Positions 17,901-25,716 are shown, counted from the stretch's first letter. The stretch: 64,000 nucleotides of DNA from Streptomyces sp. ICBB 8177 (GCF_003144095.1 NZ_NSKH01000018.1:2385541-2449540); one strand, 5' to 3'. The notes: generated from the letters alone by a model not told the origin. Program-made: numbers and translations.

Positions 17901-18730
17901 CTCTCCGCCTCGGCCATGGCCCGCTCGGCGGCCCGGGTCAGCTCGGCGGCCTCCCGGCGCGCCTCCTGCGACTCGGTGCGCGCGCCGGTGCGCAGCGACT
18001 CGGCGTGGTCGGTGGCCTCCTGGGCCTGGGTGGAGGCGGCGGTCAGCAGCCGCTCGGCGTCGGCGCGGGCGCGGCGCAGGATCGCCTCGGCCTCGGCGCG
18101 GGCCTCGGTGGCGGCCGACTCCAGCCGCTCGCGGGCCTGTTCGGCGACCCGGGCGGCCTCGGCGCGGGCGCTGCTCAGCGCGCTCTCCGCCTCGGCGCGC
18201 GACTCCTCCATCAGGCGGCGGGCCTGCGCCTCGGTGCGGGACCTCAACTGCTCGGCCCACGCGACGTTCTCGTTGACGTGGTTCTCGACGGTGGCGCGGC
18301 GCTCGGCCAGCTCCTCGTCCAGCCTGCGGCGGCGGGCGACCGCCTCGGCGTGCCACTCGGACTCCAGCTGCGACTGGCGCTCGGCCTGCTCCTGGAGCAT
18401 GCGCTGGGTGTTGGCCCGGGCCTCGCGCAGCTCGCGCTCGGCGTCGGCGCGCAGCTGGTCGGCCTGGATCTGCGCGTTGCGCAGGAGCTGCTCGGCCTGG
18501 TGGCTGATGTTGTCGTAGGCCCGCGGCTGGGCGAGCTGGCGGCGCGCCTCGTGCAGCTTGGCGCGCAGCACCTCGACCTGGTAGCCGAGATCGTCTGCGT
18601 GGTCGACGGCCTTGTCCCGCTCGGTCCGCAGCCGCTCCATCTCGGCCTCGAAACGAGAGAGCTGGTCGTCAGCCTCGTAGCGGTCGTAGCCCCGCACTCC
18701 GCGGTCCCATCCGTCTCCTGGACTGCTCAC
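14960..18730 (-). CDS. scy: Polarised growth scaffold protein Scy
   Basis: Scy assembles at hyphal tips with DivIVA and FilP and sets tip number and polarity. This copy has 1256 residues. The N-terminal RGYDRYEADDQLSRFEAEMERLRTERD segment resembles the DivIVA head. Nearly the whole rest is uninterrupted coiled coil rich in AEAERLRAEAE-type units with the drifting 11-residue phase described for Scy. The last 50 residues (Gly/Lys/Ser-rich) are disordered. I place the start at GTG 18730. GTG 18697 (VRGYDRYE) is an in-frame alternative that removes 11 residues. A good promoter is at 18758-18786. Confidence 0.94.
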   Translation of the reverse strand: MSSPGDGWDRGVRGYDRYEADDQLSRFEAEMERLRTERDKAVDHADDLGYQVEVLRAKLHEARRQLAQPRAYDNISHQAEQLLRNAQIQADQLRADAERELREARANTQRMLQEQAERQSQLESEWHAEAVARRRRLDEELAERRATVENHVNENVAWAEQLRSRTEAQARRLMEESRAEAESALSSARAEAARVAEQARERLESAATEARAEAEAILRRARADAERLLTAASTQAQEATDHAESLRTGARTESQEARREAAELTRAAERAMAEAESALREARAEAERLRAEAEETAATRLTEAETSVEQRTSTARAEIARLVGEATKEAEAIRAEAEQQRDDARAEAERLIAEAQESARSQAAEDAAAQLAKAARSAEEVLAKASQDAEATRKAAAEEAERIRSEAQAEADRLSAQAEEAAEQLKGAAKDDTKEYRARTVELQEEARRLRGEAEQLRAEAVAEGERIRGEARREALQQIEEAASTAEELLTKARSDAEEVRQGAAAESERVRGEASERAAALRKQAEEALERARAEAEQLRTEAEQAAGRLKDTAQDAARQVRADAEEAAARLAEEAAEELERQRAEVARRLTDADETLRAGTAEADRLRKEAAQEAERLRTEAAERARTLRAEAEEEADRLRSEAASDASASRAEGEAVAVRLRTEAATEAERLRTEARETADRLRTEAQAAAERTAAEAAEALSAAGEEAARRRREAEELLADARRAAEQERGQAREESEELLASARKRVEDAGAEAERLVAEAEQRAAELVSAAEQTAQQVRDAVAGLHEQAEEEIAGLKSAAEHAAQQVLASAREEADKLHADAGAERERAGADAVRIRREANEESELAKALAERTVADAIADADRLRDEAREDANRKRAEAAQQADELISGAVAEAEKVGREADERVARAARDAERLTIEAERARTAAVEQEENAKAEAERLLAAAKAESERTVDEARETANRKRSEAAEQADELIGKAATEAERLTTEARDEALRTAAAAEERADEMVGAARAEAERLVAEATARANTLVEQSRSDADTLLAEARGDATSIRERAEELRTRVESEVEELHERARKESSEAMKSAGERCDKLVAAATEQLEEAEAKARELVADAERAARETASAASSEASKVRIAAVKKAEGLIKEAEQKKAEAARTAERVVAEARAEAQRIVDEGRRELDVLKRRREDINAEISRVQDVLEALESFEAPGGAGGKKSGERRETGGGVKAGAGAGSTRSSGKRSDAAPLD

Positions 18731-18757
18731 CCGCCAACCGGGTGAGTCTCTCCGGTG

Positions 18758-18786
18758 AACATAGCCATTCAGGAGAATGGTGTCAG
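18758..18786 (-). promoter_or_regulatory. scy promoter with inverted repeat filling the spacer
   Basis: On the minus strand, -35 CTGACA (18786-18781) and -10 TATGTT (18763-18758) are 17 nt apart. The spacer contains the perfect inverted repeat CCATTC-TCCT-GAATGG (18780-18765), placed where a repressor or an activator of the MerR type could act. Confidence 0.6.
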
Positions 18787-18852
18787 ATTCTCACCGCGTC
18801 CGGGCCGTCCCCCAGCCCCGAGGGACACAGTACCGGGGCCGGGGCCCGCGGG

Positions 18853-19281
18853 TCAGTGCTCTTGGGCGGCGGTCACCAGCTCGGTGAGGACTCCGTGGCA
18901 GTCCTTGGGGTGCAGGAAGGTGATGCGCGACCCCATCGAGCCGGTGCGCGGCTGCTCGTAGAGCACCCGTACGCCCTTGTCGCGGATGGCGGCGGAGTCG
19001 GCGTCGACGTCGGCGGTGCCGAAGGCGATGTGGTGCACGCCCTCGCCGTTCTTGGCCAGCCACTTGCCGACCGCGGAGTCCTCGCGGGTCGGCTCCAGCA
19101 GCTGGAGGTAGGAGGCGCCGCCGTCGGAGGTCTCGTTGATCTTGAGCATGGCCTCCCGCACGCCCTGCTCCTCGTTGACCTCGGTGTGGAACACCTCGAA
19201 GCCGTAGGTGGCACGGTAGAACTCGACAGTGGAGTCCAGGTCGAAACAGGCGATCCCGATGTGGTCGATGCGCGTCAGCAT
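18853..19281 (-). CDS. mce: Methylmalonyl-CoA epimerase
   Basis: The epimerase interconverts the 2R and 2S forms of methylmalonyl-CoA, and in relatives also ethylmalonyl-CoA. It links propionyl-CoA carboxylase to the B12 mutase. The 142-residue protein is two tandem VOC modules. The metal ligands expected by alignment with the Propionibacterium enzyme are His7, Gln60, His84 and Glu134; all are present with matching spacing. ATG 19281 gives the usual MLTRIDHIGIA start, although no strong ribosome site is visible. It is divergent from the thiolase gene. Confidence 0.92.
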   Translation of the reverse strand: MLTRIDHIGIACFDLDSTVEFYRATYGFEVFHTEVNEEQGVREAMLKINETSDGGASYLQLLEPTREDSAVGKWLAKNGEGVHHIAFGTADVDADSAAIRDKGVRVLYEQPRTGSMGSRITFLHPKDCHGVLTELVTAAQEH

Positions 19282-19344
19282 GGAACCAGTGCACCGCCGA
19301 CACGCGTGGTCACGCAACGTGCGCGCCGTCACACCCTCGGGCCG

Positions 19345-19374
19345 GTGACCGGCGGCGGTACCCGTCAGTACATT
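19345..19374 (+). promoter_or_regulatory. Candidate thiolase promoter
   Basis: -35 GTGACC (19345-19350) and -10 TACATT (19369-19374) are 18 nt apart. The predicted start at about 19381 falls inside the operator-like repeat at 19375-19392. Confidence 0.5.
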
Positions 19375-19392
19375 GGCCTTAACCCTCGTTAA
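19375..19392 (-). promoter_or_regulatory. Operator-like motif shared with dehydrogenase promoter
   Basis: The minus strand reads TTAACGAGGGTTAAGGCC with the perfect inverted repeat TTAAC-N4-GTTAA (19379-19392). It matches 15 of 18 positions of 498-515. Placement over the presumed transcription start suggests repression. Confidence 0.6.
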
Positions 19393-19417
19393 CTCCCTTA
19401 CGCAAAGGGGCCGCGCC

Positions 19418-20617
19418 ATGACCAGCCAGGCACGCACGTCCGTGATCGTCGCAGGTGCCCGTACGCCGATGGGCCGCCTGCTCGGCAGTCTGCGCACCTT
19501 CTCCGGCGCCGACCTCGGCGGGATCGCCATCAAGGCCGCTCTGGACCGGGCCGGAATCGGCGGCGACCAGGTGCAGTACGTGATCATGGGCCAGGTCCTC
19601 CAGGCCGGCGCGGGCCAGATCCCGGCCCGCCAGGCGGCCGTCAAGGCGGGCATCCCGATGTCGGTGCCGGCCCTGACCGTCAACAAGGTCTGCCTGTCCG
19701 GCCTCGACGCCATCGCGTTGGCCGACCAGCTCATCCGGGCCGGAGAGTTCGACGTCGTCGTCGCGGGCGGCCAGGAGTCGATGACCAACGCGCCGCACCT
19801 GCTGCCGAAGTCCCGCGAGGGCCACAAGTACGGCGCCATCGAGATGCTCGACGCGATGGCGCACGACGGCCTCACCGACGCGTTCGAGAACATCGCGATG
19901 GGCGAGTCCACCGAGAAGCACAACACCCGCCTGGGCATCCAGCGTGCCGACCAGGACGAGATCGCCGCGCTGTCCCACCAGCGGGCCGCCGCCGCGCAGA
20001 AGAACGGCCTGTTCGAGGCGGAGATCACGCCGGTGGAGATCCCGCAGCGCAAGGGCGAGCCGGTGGTCTTCAGCAAGGACGAGGGCATCCGCCCGGAGAC
20101 CACCGCCGAGTCGCTCGGCAAGCTGCGCCCGGCGTTCGCCAAGGACGGCACGATCACCGCCGGCACCTCCTCGCAGATCTCCGACGGCGCCGCCGCCGTG
20201 GTCGTGATGAGCAGGGCGAAGGCGGAGGAGCTCGGCCTGGAGTGGATCGCGGAGATCGGCGCGCACGGCAACGTGGCGGGCCCCGACAACTCCCTCCAGT
20301 CCCAGCCGTCCAACGCCATCCGGCACGCCCTGCGCAAGGAGGGCCTGGCCGTCGGCGACCTCGACCTGATCGAGATCAACGAGGCGTTCGCCGCGGTCGC
20401 CGTCCAGTCGATGAAGGACCTCGGCGTGACACCCGAAAAGGTGAACGTCAACGGCGGCGCGATCGCCCTGGGCCACCCCATCGGCATGTCGGGCGCCCGT
20501 ATCGTCCTGCACCTGGCGCTGGAACTGCGGCGCCGGGGCGGCGGCGTGGGCGCGGCGGCGCTGTGCGGCGGTGGGGGCCAGGGCGACGCGCTGATCGTCC
20601 GGGTACCGCGCGCCTGA
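19418..20617 (+). CDS. Acetyl-CoA C-acetyltransferase (thiolase)
   Basis: This 399-residue enzyme condenses or cleaves acetoacetyl-CoA and supplies the substrate of the dehydrogenase at 548. The nucleophile Cys92 is in NKVCLSGLD. The remaining active-site blocks are [25 protein letters not shown] with the general-base His, and the second Cys in [13 protein letters not shown] 19418 follows an AAAGGGG ribosome site. It is divergent from mce and followed by a strong hairpin, so it is probably monocistronic. Confidence 0.94.
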   Translation: MTSQARTSVIVAGARTPMGRLLGSLRTFSGADLGGIAIKAALDRAGIGGDQVQYVIMGQVLQAGAGQIPARQAAVKAGIPMSVPALTVNKVCLSGLDAIALADQLIRAGEFDVVVAGGQESMTNAPHLLPKSREGHKYGAIEMLDAMAHDGLTDAFENIAMGESTEKHNTRLGIQRADQDEIAALSHQRAAAAQKNGLFEAEITPVEIPQRKGEPVVFSKDEGIRPETTAESLGKLRPAFAKDGTITAGTSSQISDGAAAVVVMSRAKAEELGLEWIAEIGAHGNVAGPDNSLQSQPSNAIRHALRKEGLAVGDLDLIEINEAFAAVAVQSMKDLGVTPEKVNVNGGAIALGHPIGMSGARIVLHLALELRRRGGGVGAAALCGGGGQGDALIVRVPRA

Positions 20618-20625
20618 TCACGGAC

Positions 20626-20667
20626 CCGGCGCGGCCGGACGGCCATCGAGCCGTCCGGCCGCGCCGG
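20626..20667. terminator. Terminator hairpin behind thiolase gene
   Basis: A perfect 18-bp stem (20626-20643 with 20650-20667) with a 6-nt loop lies 8 nt behind the thiolase stop. It separates that gene from meaB. Confidence 0.8.
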
Positions 20668-20709
20668 TACCGGCGGGCCCGGGCAGGAAGACCTTAGGTG
20701 AGGAGCACA

Positions 20710-21672
20710 GTGGACGTATCGACCCTCGTCGCGCAGGCAAGGGAGGGCAGGCCGCGTGCCGTGGCCCGGCTCATCAGCCTCGTCGAAGGCGCCTCCCCGC
20801 AGCTGCGCGAGGTCATGTCCACCCTCGCCCCGCTCACCGGCAACGCCTACGTGGTCGGCCTGACCGGCTCGCCGGGCGTCGGCAAGTCCACCACGACCTC
20901 CGCCCTGGTCACCGCTTACCGCAAGCGCGGCAAGCGGGTCGGCGTGCTGGCGGTGGACCCCTCCTCGCCGTTCTCCGGCGGCGCGCTGCTGGGCGACCGG
21001 GTGCGGATGAGCGAGCACGCCTCCGACCCCGGCGTCTACATCCGCTCCATGGCGACCCGCGGTCACCTCGGCGGGCTGGCGTGGGCGGCGCCGCAGGCGA
21101 TCCGGGTGCTGGACGCGGCCGGGTGCGAGGTGATCCTCGTCGAGACGGTCGGCGTCGGGCAGTCCGAGGTGGAGATCGCGGCGCAGGCCGACACCAGCGT
21201 GGTGCTGCTCGCCCCGGGCATGGGCGACGGCATCCAGGCCGCCAAGGCGGGCATCCTGGAGATCGGCGATGTCTACGTGGTCAACAAGGCCGACCGGGAC
21301 GGCGCCGACGCCACCGCCCGCGAGCTCAACCACATGCTGGGCCTGGGCGAGGCGCGCGGCCCGGGCGACTGGCGGCCGCCGATCGTCAAGACGGTCGCCG
21401 CCCGCGCGGAGGGCGTCGACGAGGTGGTCGAGGCGCTGGAGAAGCACCGCGCCTGGATGGAGGAGCACGGCGTGCTCACCGCCCGCAGGCGGCGCCGCGC
21501 GGCCCAGGAGGTCGAGAACATCGCGCTGACCGCCCTGCGCGCCCGCATCGGGGACCTGCACGGCGACCGCCGGCTCGACGCCCTGGCCGACGGCGTGCTC
21601 GCGGGCGCCCTGGACCCGTACACGGCCGCCGACGAACTCGTCGCGGGCCTGACGGCCCAGGACGAGGACTGA
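20710..21672 (+). CDS. meaB: Methylmalonyl-CoA mutase-associated GTPase MeaB
   Basis: MeaB is a G3E GTPase that gates loading of adenosylcobalamin onto acyl-CoA mutases and protects them from inactivation; IcmA at 27193 is its likely client here. The 320-residue protein has the P-loop GSPGVGKST at residues 53-61, VDPSSPFSGGALLGDR (magnesium and switch region), ETVGVGQSE and the guanine motif NKAD. The C-terminal dimerisation arm is present. GTG 20710 has AGGTGAGGAG just upstream, which decides against the in-frame GTG at 20698. Confidence 0.93.
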   Translation: MDVSTLVAQAREGRPRAVARLISLVEGASPQLREVMSTLAPLTGNAYVVGLTGSPGVGKSTTTSALVTAYRKRGKRVGVLAVDPSSPFSGGALLGDRVRMSEHASDPGVYIRSMATRGHLGGLAWAAPQAIRVLDAAGCEVILVETVGVGQSEVEIAAQADTSVVLLAPGMGDGIQAAKAGILEIGDVYVVNKADRDGADATARELNHMLGLGEARGPGDWRPPIVKTVAARAEGVDEVVEALEKHRAWMEEHGVLTARRRRRAAQEVENIALTALRARIGDLHGDRRLDALADGVLAGALDPYTAADELVAGLTAQDED

Positions 21673-21774
21673 GCCGGAAAGCCCGGGAAGCGGCCCGGGC
21701 CGGGTCGCCCAGGCCGCGGCGGCGCGTCAGCCCGTCGGCCGCGCCGCGGGCCGGCCCTTCGGCCGCACCGCGCG

Positions 21775-22251
21775 TCAGACCCTCGGCCGCACCGACCGCA
21801 GGCGCTTGGCGACCGGCGTCAACGCCCTTTGCAGGGACTCCAGTTCGTCCCGGGTGAGCAGGTCGATGAAGTACTCCCGCACCGACGCCACGTGATGCGG
21901 CGCCACCTTCGTCATCGTCTCCCAGCCGTGGTCGGTCAGGACCGCGAACAGGCCGCGCCGGTCGGACTCGCAGTTCTCCCGCCGCACCAGCCCGGCGTTC
22001 TCCATCCGGGTGATCTGATGGGAGAGGCGGCTCTTGGACTGGAGCGTGGACCGCGCCAGGTCGCTCATCCGCATCTGCCGGTCCTCGGCCTCCGAGAGGT
22101 TCACCAGGATCTCGTAGTCGTTGTAGGTCAGGCCGAATGGCTGAAGGTCCCGTTCCAGCTGGTAGGTGAGCAGCCGGGACACTTCCAGATGGGTACGCCA
22201 GGCGCGCTGTTCGTCGTCGTCGAGCCAGCGCGGCGCCTTCTCGGTCTCCAT
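21775..22251 (-). CDS. MarR-family transcriptional regulator
   Basis: The 158-residue winged-helix protein has the family order: dimer helix RAWRTHLEVSRLLTYQLERDL, FGLTYNDYEILVNLSEAEDRQMRMSDLARSTLQSKSRLSHQITRMENAGLVRRENCESDRRG, then a dimer helix. The DR-RG wing tip is intact. The ligand is unknown. It lies 104 bp downstream of the AIM24 operon in the same direction. Upstream of ATG 22251 an imperfect 10+10 inverted repeat (22268-22295) could be its own operator. Extending the frame to 22359 would run through that site, so the ATG is preferred. Confidence 0.88.
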   Translation of the reverse strand: METEKAPRWLDDDEQRAWRTHLEVSRLLTYQLERDLQPFGLTYNDYEILVNLSEAEDRQMRMSDLARSTLQSKSRLSHQITRMENAGLVRRENCESDRRGLFAVLTDHGWETMTKVAPHHVASVREYFIDLLTRDELESLQRALTPVAKRLRSVRPRV

Positions 22252-22265
22252 GACGTCAAGTCTGT

Positions 22266-22295
22266 CCAATTGGTTGAAACTCGGATCAATCGAAT
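22266..22295. promoter_or_regulatory. Candidate MarR operator
   Basis: TTGA-N8-TCAA (22274-22289) sits in a longer imperfect 10-bp arm pair (22268-22295, 7 of 10 matching). It overlaps the perfect palindrome CCAATTGG (22266-22273). It is 15-44 nt before the MarR start codon. Confidence 0.45.
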
Positions 22296-22337
22296 GAGTT
22301 CGACCGCGCGAGACCGGCCGACAATTGTTCGACATTA

Positions 22338-22370
22338 CACTCCGGAGGTCACCCCTCACAATCCGGAGTG
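22338..22370 (-). terminator. Hairpin over the stop of the AIM24 operon
   Basis: CACTCCGGA (22338-22346) and TCCGGAGTG (22362-22370) pair perfectly around 15 nt that contain the stop codon of the last AIM24 gene. Confidence 0.5.
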
Positions 22371-23078
22371 GGGTTGTCCGGCCGGAACTCCGGGCTGCCG
22401 CGGCACCACACCGGTGTCGATGCCGTCCATCAGCCGCTCACTGGACTGGAGCAGTACCTGTCCGGCACCGACGAATTCGAATTGGTGCTCCTCGCCCGAG
22501 ACGCCGCCGAGTCCGGTGAGCATCCGCACGCCGCCCAGGACGCCGCGCAGATAGGCGTGGTCGTAGTGGTGGCAGGGCGAGGGGCAGTCCGCCCAGCCCA
22601 CCAGGGCCTGCGGATCGACCCGGACCGGTGGTTCCACGAAGACCACCGCGCCGTTGGAGGCGGCCACGAACTTTCCCGTTCCGATGAGGGTGAGAAAACC
22701 CGGGATGATGGACTGTTTCAGCGACAGCCCCGGCTGGAAAGCCAGCAGATTGCCGGACCTGATGGTGAGATTGCCGTCCGACAGGTCGTAGGAGTTGATG
22801 TCGAAGGCCCGGTCGGCGAGGAGCATCTTGCCCTGGCCCTGCGCCACCACCCAGTCCGCGGCGTGCAGCGGGGAATGGAAATTGACCGAGATCAGCCGGT
22901 CCAGCGGGCCGTGGCCCAGACCGTGAAAGTCGATCCGGCCGTAGTAGGCGACCATTTTCCCGCGTTGCAGGAACCACTCGCCGTTCAGGTCCACGCTGAA
23001 CGCGTAAGGATTGACGTTGTCGTCGCTCGGCAGCGTGTACGGGTCGAAGACCACCGGCCCGCCCGTGGCAGCGTTCAC
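22356..23078 (-). CDS. AIM24-family protein (third of three)
   Basis: This 240-residue member of the AIM24 family (beta-rich, TRAP-like fold, role unknown in bacteria) is the most divergent of the three. It keeps the family pattern NGEWFLQRGKMVAYYGRIDF, LADRAFDINSYDLSDGNLTIRSGNLLAFQPGL and GEEHQFEFVGAGQVLLQSSE. It carries an insert with CPSPCHHYDHAYLRG, where two Cys and two His could bind a metal. GTG 23078 overlaps the stop of the gene before it by four bases (GTGA), so translation is coupled. No signal peptide or membrane span is visible. Confidence 0.85.
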   Translation of the reverse strand: MNAATGGPVVFDPYTLPSDDNVNPYAFSVDLNGEWFLQRGKMVAYYGRIDFHGLGHGPLDRLISVNFHSPLHAADWVVAQGQGKMLLADRAFDINSYDLSDGNLTIRSGNLLAFQPGLSLKQSIIPGFLTLIGTGKFVAASNGAVVFVEPPVRVDPQALVGWADCPSPCHHYDHAYLRGVLGGVRMLTGLGGVSGEEHQFEFVGAGQVLLQSSERLMDGIDTGVVPRQPGVPAGQPHSGL

Positions 23079-23725
23079 AGTTTCTCCTCCGACGCCTGCA
23101 CGTACACCGCACCCTCACCCGTCAGCTCCAGCTGGAAGGTCTCGCCCGAACCGCGGCCGACCAGCTCACGCCAACCGACCGCGGCGACGAGCCTGTTGCG
23201 CACCTCACCGCGGTGCGCCACGTAGGCCTGCGGATCGACGTGCACCGCGGCGCCCGGACGGATCGGCAGCTCGAACACGCCGCCGTGTGCCAGTACGGCC
23301 ACCGCGCCCGATCCGCTCAACGTGGTGGTGAACAGGCCCTGACCGGTGACCTGGCCGCGGACCACCCCCATCACACCGCCCTGGGAGCCCAGGAACATCG
23401 TGCCCTGCCGCAGCCCGCCCTCGAAGGCCAGCAGCCGGTCGGACTCCACGTGGAGCGTCTCGCCGGTCAGCTCGACCACGTGCGCGTGGTGGCCGCCGTG
23501 CCCGAACATCACGCTGCCCGAGCCCTCCACGGTCATCAGCGGCGTGGCCTCGTTCGCCACCCGGCGGCCGATCATCGAGCCGATGCCGCCCTGGCCGCCG
23601 GTGATGCGCGGGGTGAACGTGACCTGCCCGGTGTACGCGAGCATCGCGCCGCGCTGGCTGAACAGCGGCCGCCCGGGCACCACTTCGGCCCGCACCATCT
23701 TCGACGTCAGCTGGGTGAAGGTCAT
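23075..23725 (-). CDS. AIM24-family protein (second of three)
   Basis: The 216-residue beta-rich protein has the internal pattern PLFSQRGAMLAYTGQVTFTPR, HVVELTGETLHVESDRLLAFEGGLRQGT, GLFTTTLSGSGAVAVLAHG and GETFQLELTGEGAVYVQASE. The last segment recurs in all three family members here. One Gly-rich segment, GGQGGIGSMIGRRV, may form a flexible loop. One base separates it from the preceding gene and it overlaps the next by four. The three proteins may form a hetero-oligomer, as an inference from coupling and equal size. Confidence 0.87.
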   Translation of the reverse strand: MTFTQLTSKMVRAEVVPGRPLFSQRGAMLAYTGQVTFTPRITGGQGGIGSMIGRRVANEATPLMTVEGSGSVMFGHGGHHAHVVELTGETLHVESDRLLAFEGGLRQGTMFLGSQGGVMGVVRGQVTGQGLFTTTLSGSGAVAVLAHGGVFELPIRPGAAVHVDPQAYVAHRGEVRNRLVAAVGWRELVGRGSGETFQLELTGEGAVYVQASEEKL

Positions 23726-23726
23726 C

Positions 23727-24365
23727 TCAGACCTGCCCCGCGATCGTGGTGCGCTCGCTGGGCTGGACGTACACCAGTCCGTCGCCCTCGAAACGGATCT
23801 GGAACGACTCGCCGGACGCCTCGCCCGCGAAGGTGCGCCAGTTGACGCCGGACTGGAAGCGCTGCCGCAGGTTCCCGGTGTGCGCCACGTACGCGCCCGG
23901 GTCGACCTGGAGGGGGAAGTCGGGGCTGACCCGCAGCACGACCGCGGGGCCGTCCGAGACCAGCGCCGCCTGCCCCGTGCCCTCCACGGTCGTGGTGAAC
24001 AGCCCGTGCCCCTCGCTCACCCCGCGCAGCCCGGTGAACGTCGTCCCGGTACGCAACGTGGCCTCCGTGCACAGCAGGTTGCTCGCCTCGACGTACAGCT
24101 TCTCGCCGGACAAACGCACCAGGTTGACCTCGCTCGCCCGGTCCGCGAACCAGCAGGTGCCGTGCCCCCTGACCTCCATCACCGTCATGCTCTCGCCGGT
24201 GATCCGCCGGGTCACGATGCCGCGCAGGCCGTCGCCGCCGCCGGTCAGCCGCTTGAAGGTCATCTTGCCGTCGTACGCGACCATCGCGCCGTTCTTCGCC
24301 TTCACCGCGTCGCCGGCCAGGTCGACGGCGAGCACCCTGCTGCCCTGGAGCCGGAAGAGCGCCAT
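23727..24365 (-). CDS. AIM24-family protein (first of three)
   Basis: The 212-residue protein contains AKNGAMVAYDGKMTFKRLTGGGDGLRGIVTRRITGE, LVRLSGEKLYVEASNLLCTEATLRTGT, GLFTTTVEGTGQAALVSDG and GESFQIRFEGDGLVYVQPSE. It is clearly paralogous to the second protein. The ATG follows the TAG stop of the DUF2127 gene with no gap. The protein appears soluble; a role near the membrane is suggested only by its membrane-protein neighbour. Confidence 0.87.
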   Translation of the reverse strand: MALFRLQGSRVLAVDLAGDAVKAKNGAMVAYDGKMTFKRLTGGGDGLRGIVTRRITGESMTVMEVRGHGTCWFADRASEVNLVRLSGEKLYVEASNLLCTEATLRTGTTFTGLRGVSEGHGLFTTTVEGTGQAALVSDGPAVVLRVSPDFPLQVDPGAYVAHTGNLRQRFQSGVNWRTFAGEASGESFQIRFEGDGLVYVQPSERTTIAGQV

Positions 24366-25148
24366 CTACGCCATGCTCCCGTCCCGCGCCGGCGTGCCCG
24401 CCGCGCGCTCGACCTCCAGCAGTGAGTCGCCGCGCCGCTCCTCCTCGAAGGCCCGCGCGCCGCCGCGCAGCCCGAACAGCCGCTTTGCCAGCAGGATGTA
24501 GACCACGGCGAGCGCGTTGAGCGCCAGCGTGGCGATCTTCAGGCCGCTGACCTTCTCGGTCAGCTCGTATATCTCCAGCGGCAGGAACGCGGCGGTGGCC
24601 ACCACCGTCAGGTACTCCGCCCAGCGCTTGGCGAACCACAGCCCGACGCCCTCGACCAGTTCGATCAGCGCGTACGCCAACAGCGCGGCGGCGACCGCGA
24701 GCAGCGTGGAGCGCTTGTAGGTGAACGTCTTGCGGATGGTGTCGACTATGGGGGAGTGGTTGACGTCGTAGTGGAAGTGCAGGGCGACCGGCCGGAAGAC
24801 CGTCAGGTCCTGCTCGAACAGCCGCTGCACCGCGTTCTGCGAGTTGCTGAACTTCCACACCGCCACCGCGACCAGCACGATGAAGACCCCGCGCACCACC
24901 CGCTCGAACGCCAGCAGCCGCAGGATCAGCAGGTCCCGCAGCGCCCGGCCGCGCGGCACCTCGGGCGCCTGGCCTGCCGGTCCCGCGCCGTGCGGCTCGC
25001 CCAGCACGAAGTCACCGCAGCGCAGGCAGCGCCAGGCGTCACCGAGCGCGGTCGACGCGTGCAGCCGCTCGCGCAGCCCCGCCTCGCTGGGCGCGTACGT
25101 CGTGTGACCGCGCCGGGCGCAGGTGCGGCGGTTCCAGTCGAGCTTCAT
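24366..25148 (-). CDS. DUF2127-type membrane protein with N-terminal zinc-ribbon-like Cys pairs
   Basis: The 260-residue protein heads the AIM24 operon. Residues 1-50 hold C-x3-H (CARRGH) and C-x2-C (CLRCGDF), which could bind zinc. About four membrane spans follow: VVRGVFIVLVAVAVW, the TLLAVAAALLAYALIELVEGVGLW region, YLTVVATAAFLPLEIYEL and IATLALNALAVVYILLA. The sequence pattern matches my recollection of DUF2127, whose function is unknown. Its stop abuts the ATG of the first AIM24 gene. It is divergent from the DUF3817 gene at 25369; the gap holds the palindrome AGTGATCACT (25204-25213). Confidence 0.82.
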   Translation of the reverse strand: MKLDWNRRTCARRGHTTYAPSEAGLRERLHASTALGDAWRCLRCGDFVLGEPHGAGPAGQAPEVPRGRALRDLLILRLLAFERVVRGVFIVLVAVAVWKFSNSQNAVQRLFEQDLTVFRPVALHFHYDVNHSPIVDTIRKTFTYKRSTLLAVAAALLAYALIELVEGVGLWFAKRWAEYLTVVATAAFLPLEIYELTEKVSGLKIATLALNALAVVYILLAKRLFGLRGGARAFEEERRGDSLLEVERAAGTPARDGSMA

Positions 25149-25368
25149 CGGTCCCCCGGTGGGCTGTCGGCCCGCGCCCCGGCCGTCGCCGCGGTCGCGT
25201 GCCAGTGATCACTTACAGCGACGATGCTAATGGTGACCACCGACACCCCTACCCCGTTCCGCAGCCCTGGGACCGGACTGCGACAATGGGGACGCTTGTG
25301 CACCGCTTCACAAAGCCGGGCCCGTGCGGGACCGGACCGTTCGTGATCCATCGGATATGAGGACCCTC

Positions 25369-25716
25369 GTGGACGTGAAGACCGCCGCCGCCCTGCGCCG
25401 CCTGCGCATCATCTCCATCGCCGAGGCCATCTCGTTCCTGGCCCTGCTGATCTTCGGCTCGCTGCTCAGCCGCATCAGCAGCATCAACCTGCTCATGCCG
25501 CTCGGCCTGCTGCACGGCGCGCTGGTCGTCGTCTACTTGGTCTTCCTGGCCGACGTGTGGAACAAGGCCAAGTGGCCGATGAGCCGCGTCTGGCTCTTCC
25601 TGCTCTGGGCGGTGCTGCCGACCGGCGGCTTCTTCGGTGACCGGATGATCCGGCGCGAGGAGTCGGCCGGCGTGATCGCCGCCAGGGCCCGCAAGGAAGG
25701 CGTGGTCAACGCGTGA
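25369..25716 (+). CDS. DUF3817 small membrane protein (copy 1)
   Basis: This 115-residue protein has three predicted spans: the [19 protein letters not shown] region, [24 protein letters not shown] and [17 protein letters not shown]. The HG..VVYLVF..D segment and the final R(M/R)xRRE are shared with the second copy at 26726. GTG 25369 with GAGGA 5 nt upstream gives the usual [13 protein letters not shown] start; ATG 25357 overlaps that ribosome site and is less likely. The function is unknown. Its stop overlaps the next start by four bases. Confidence 0.82.
   Translation: MDVKTAAALRRLRIISIAEAISFLALLIFGSLLSRISSINLLMPLGLLHGALVVVYLVFLADVWNKAKWPMSRVWLFLLWAVLPTGGFFGDRMIRREESAGVIAARARKEGVVNA

Noticed and set aside
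15500-18745. Plus-strand open frame of 1081 codons opposite scy
   Set aside because: Repetitive Leu/Gly/Arg sequence is the antisense image of the Scy coiled coil.
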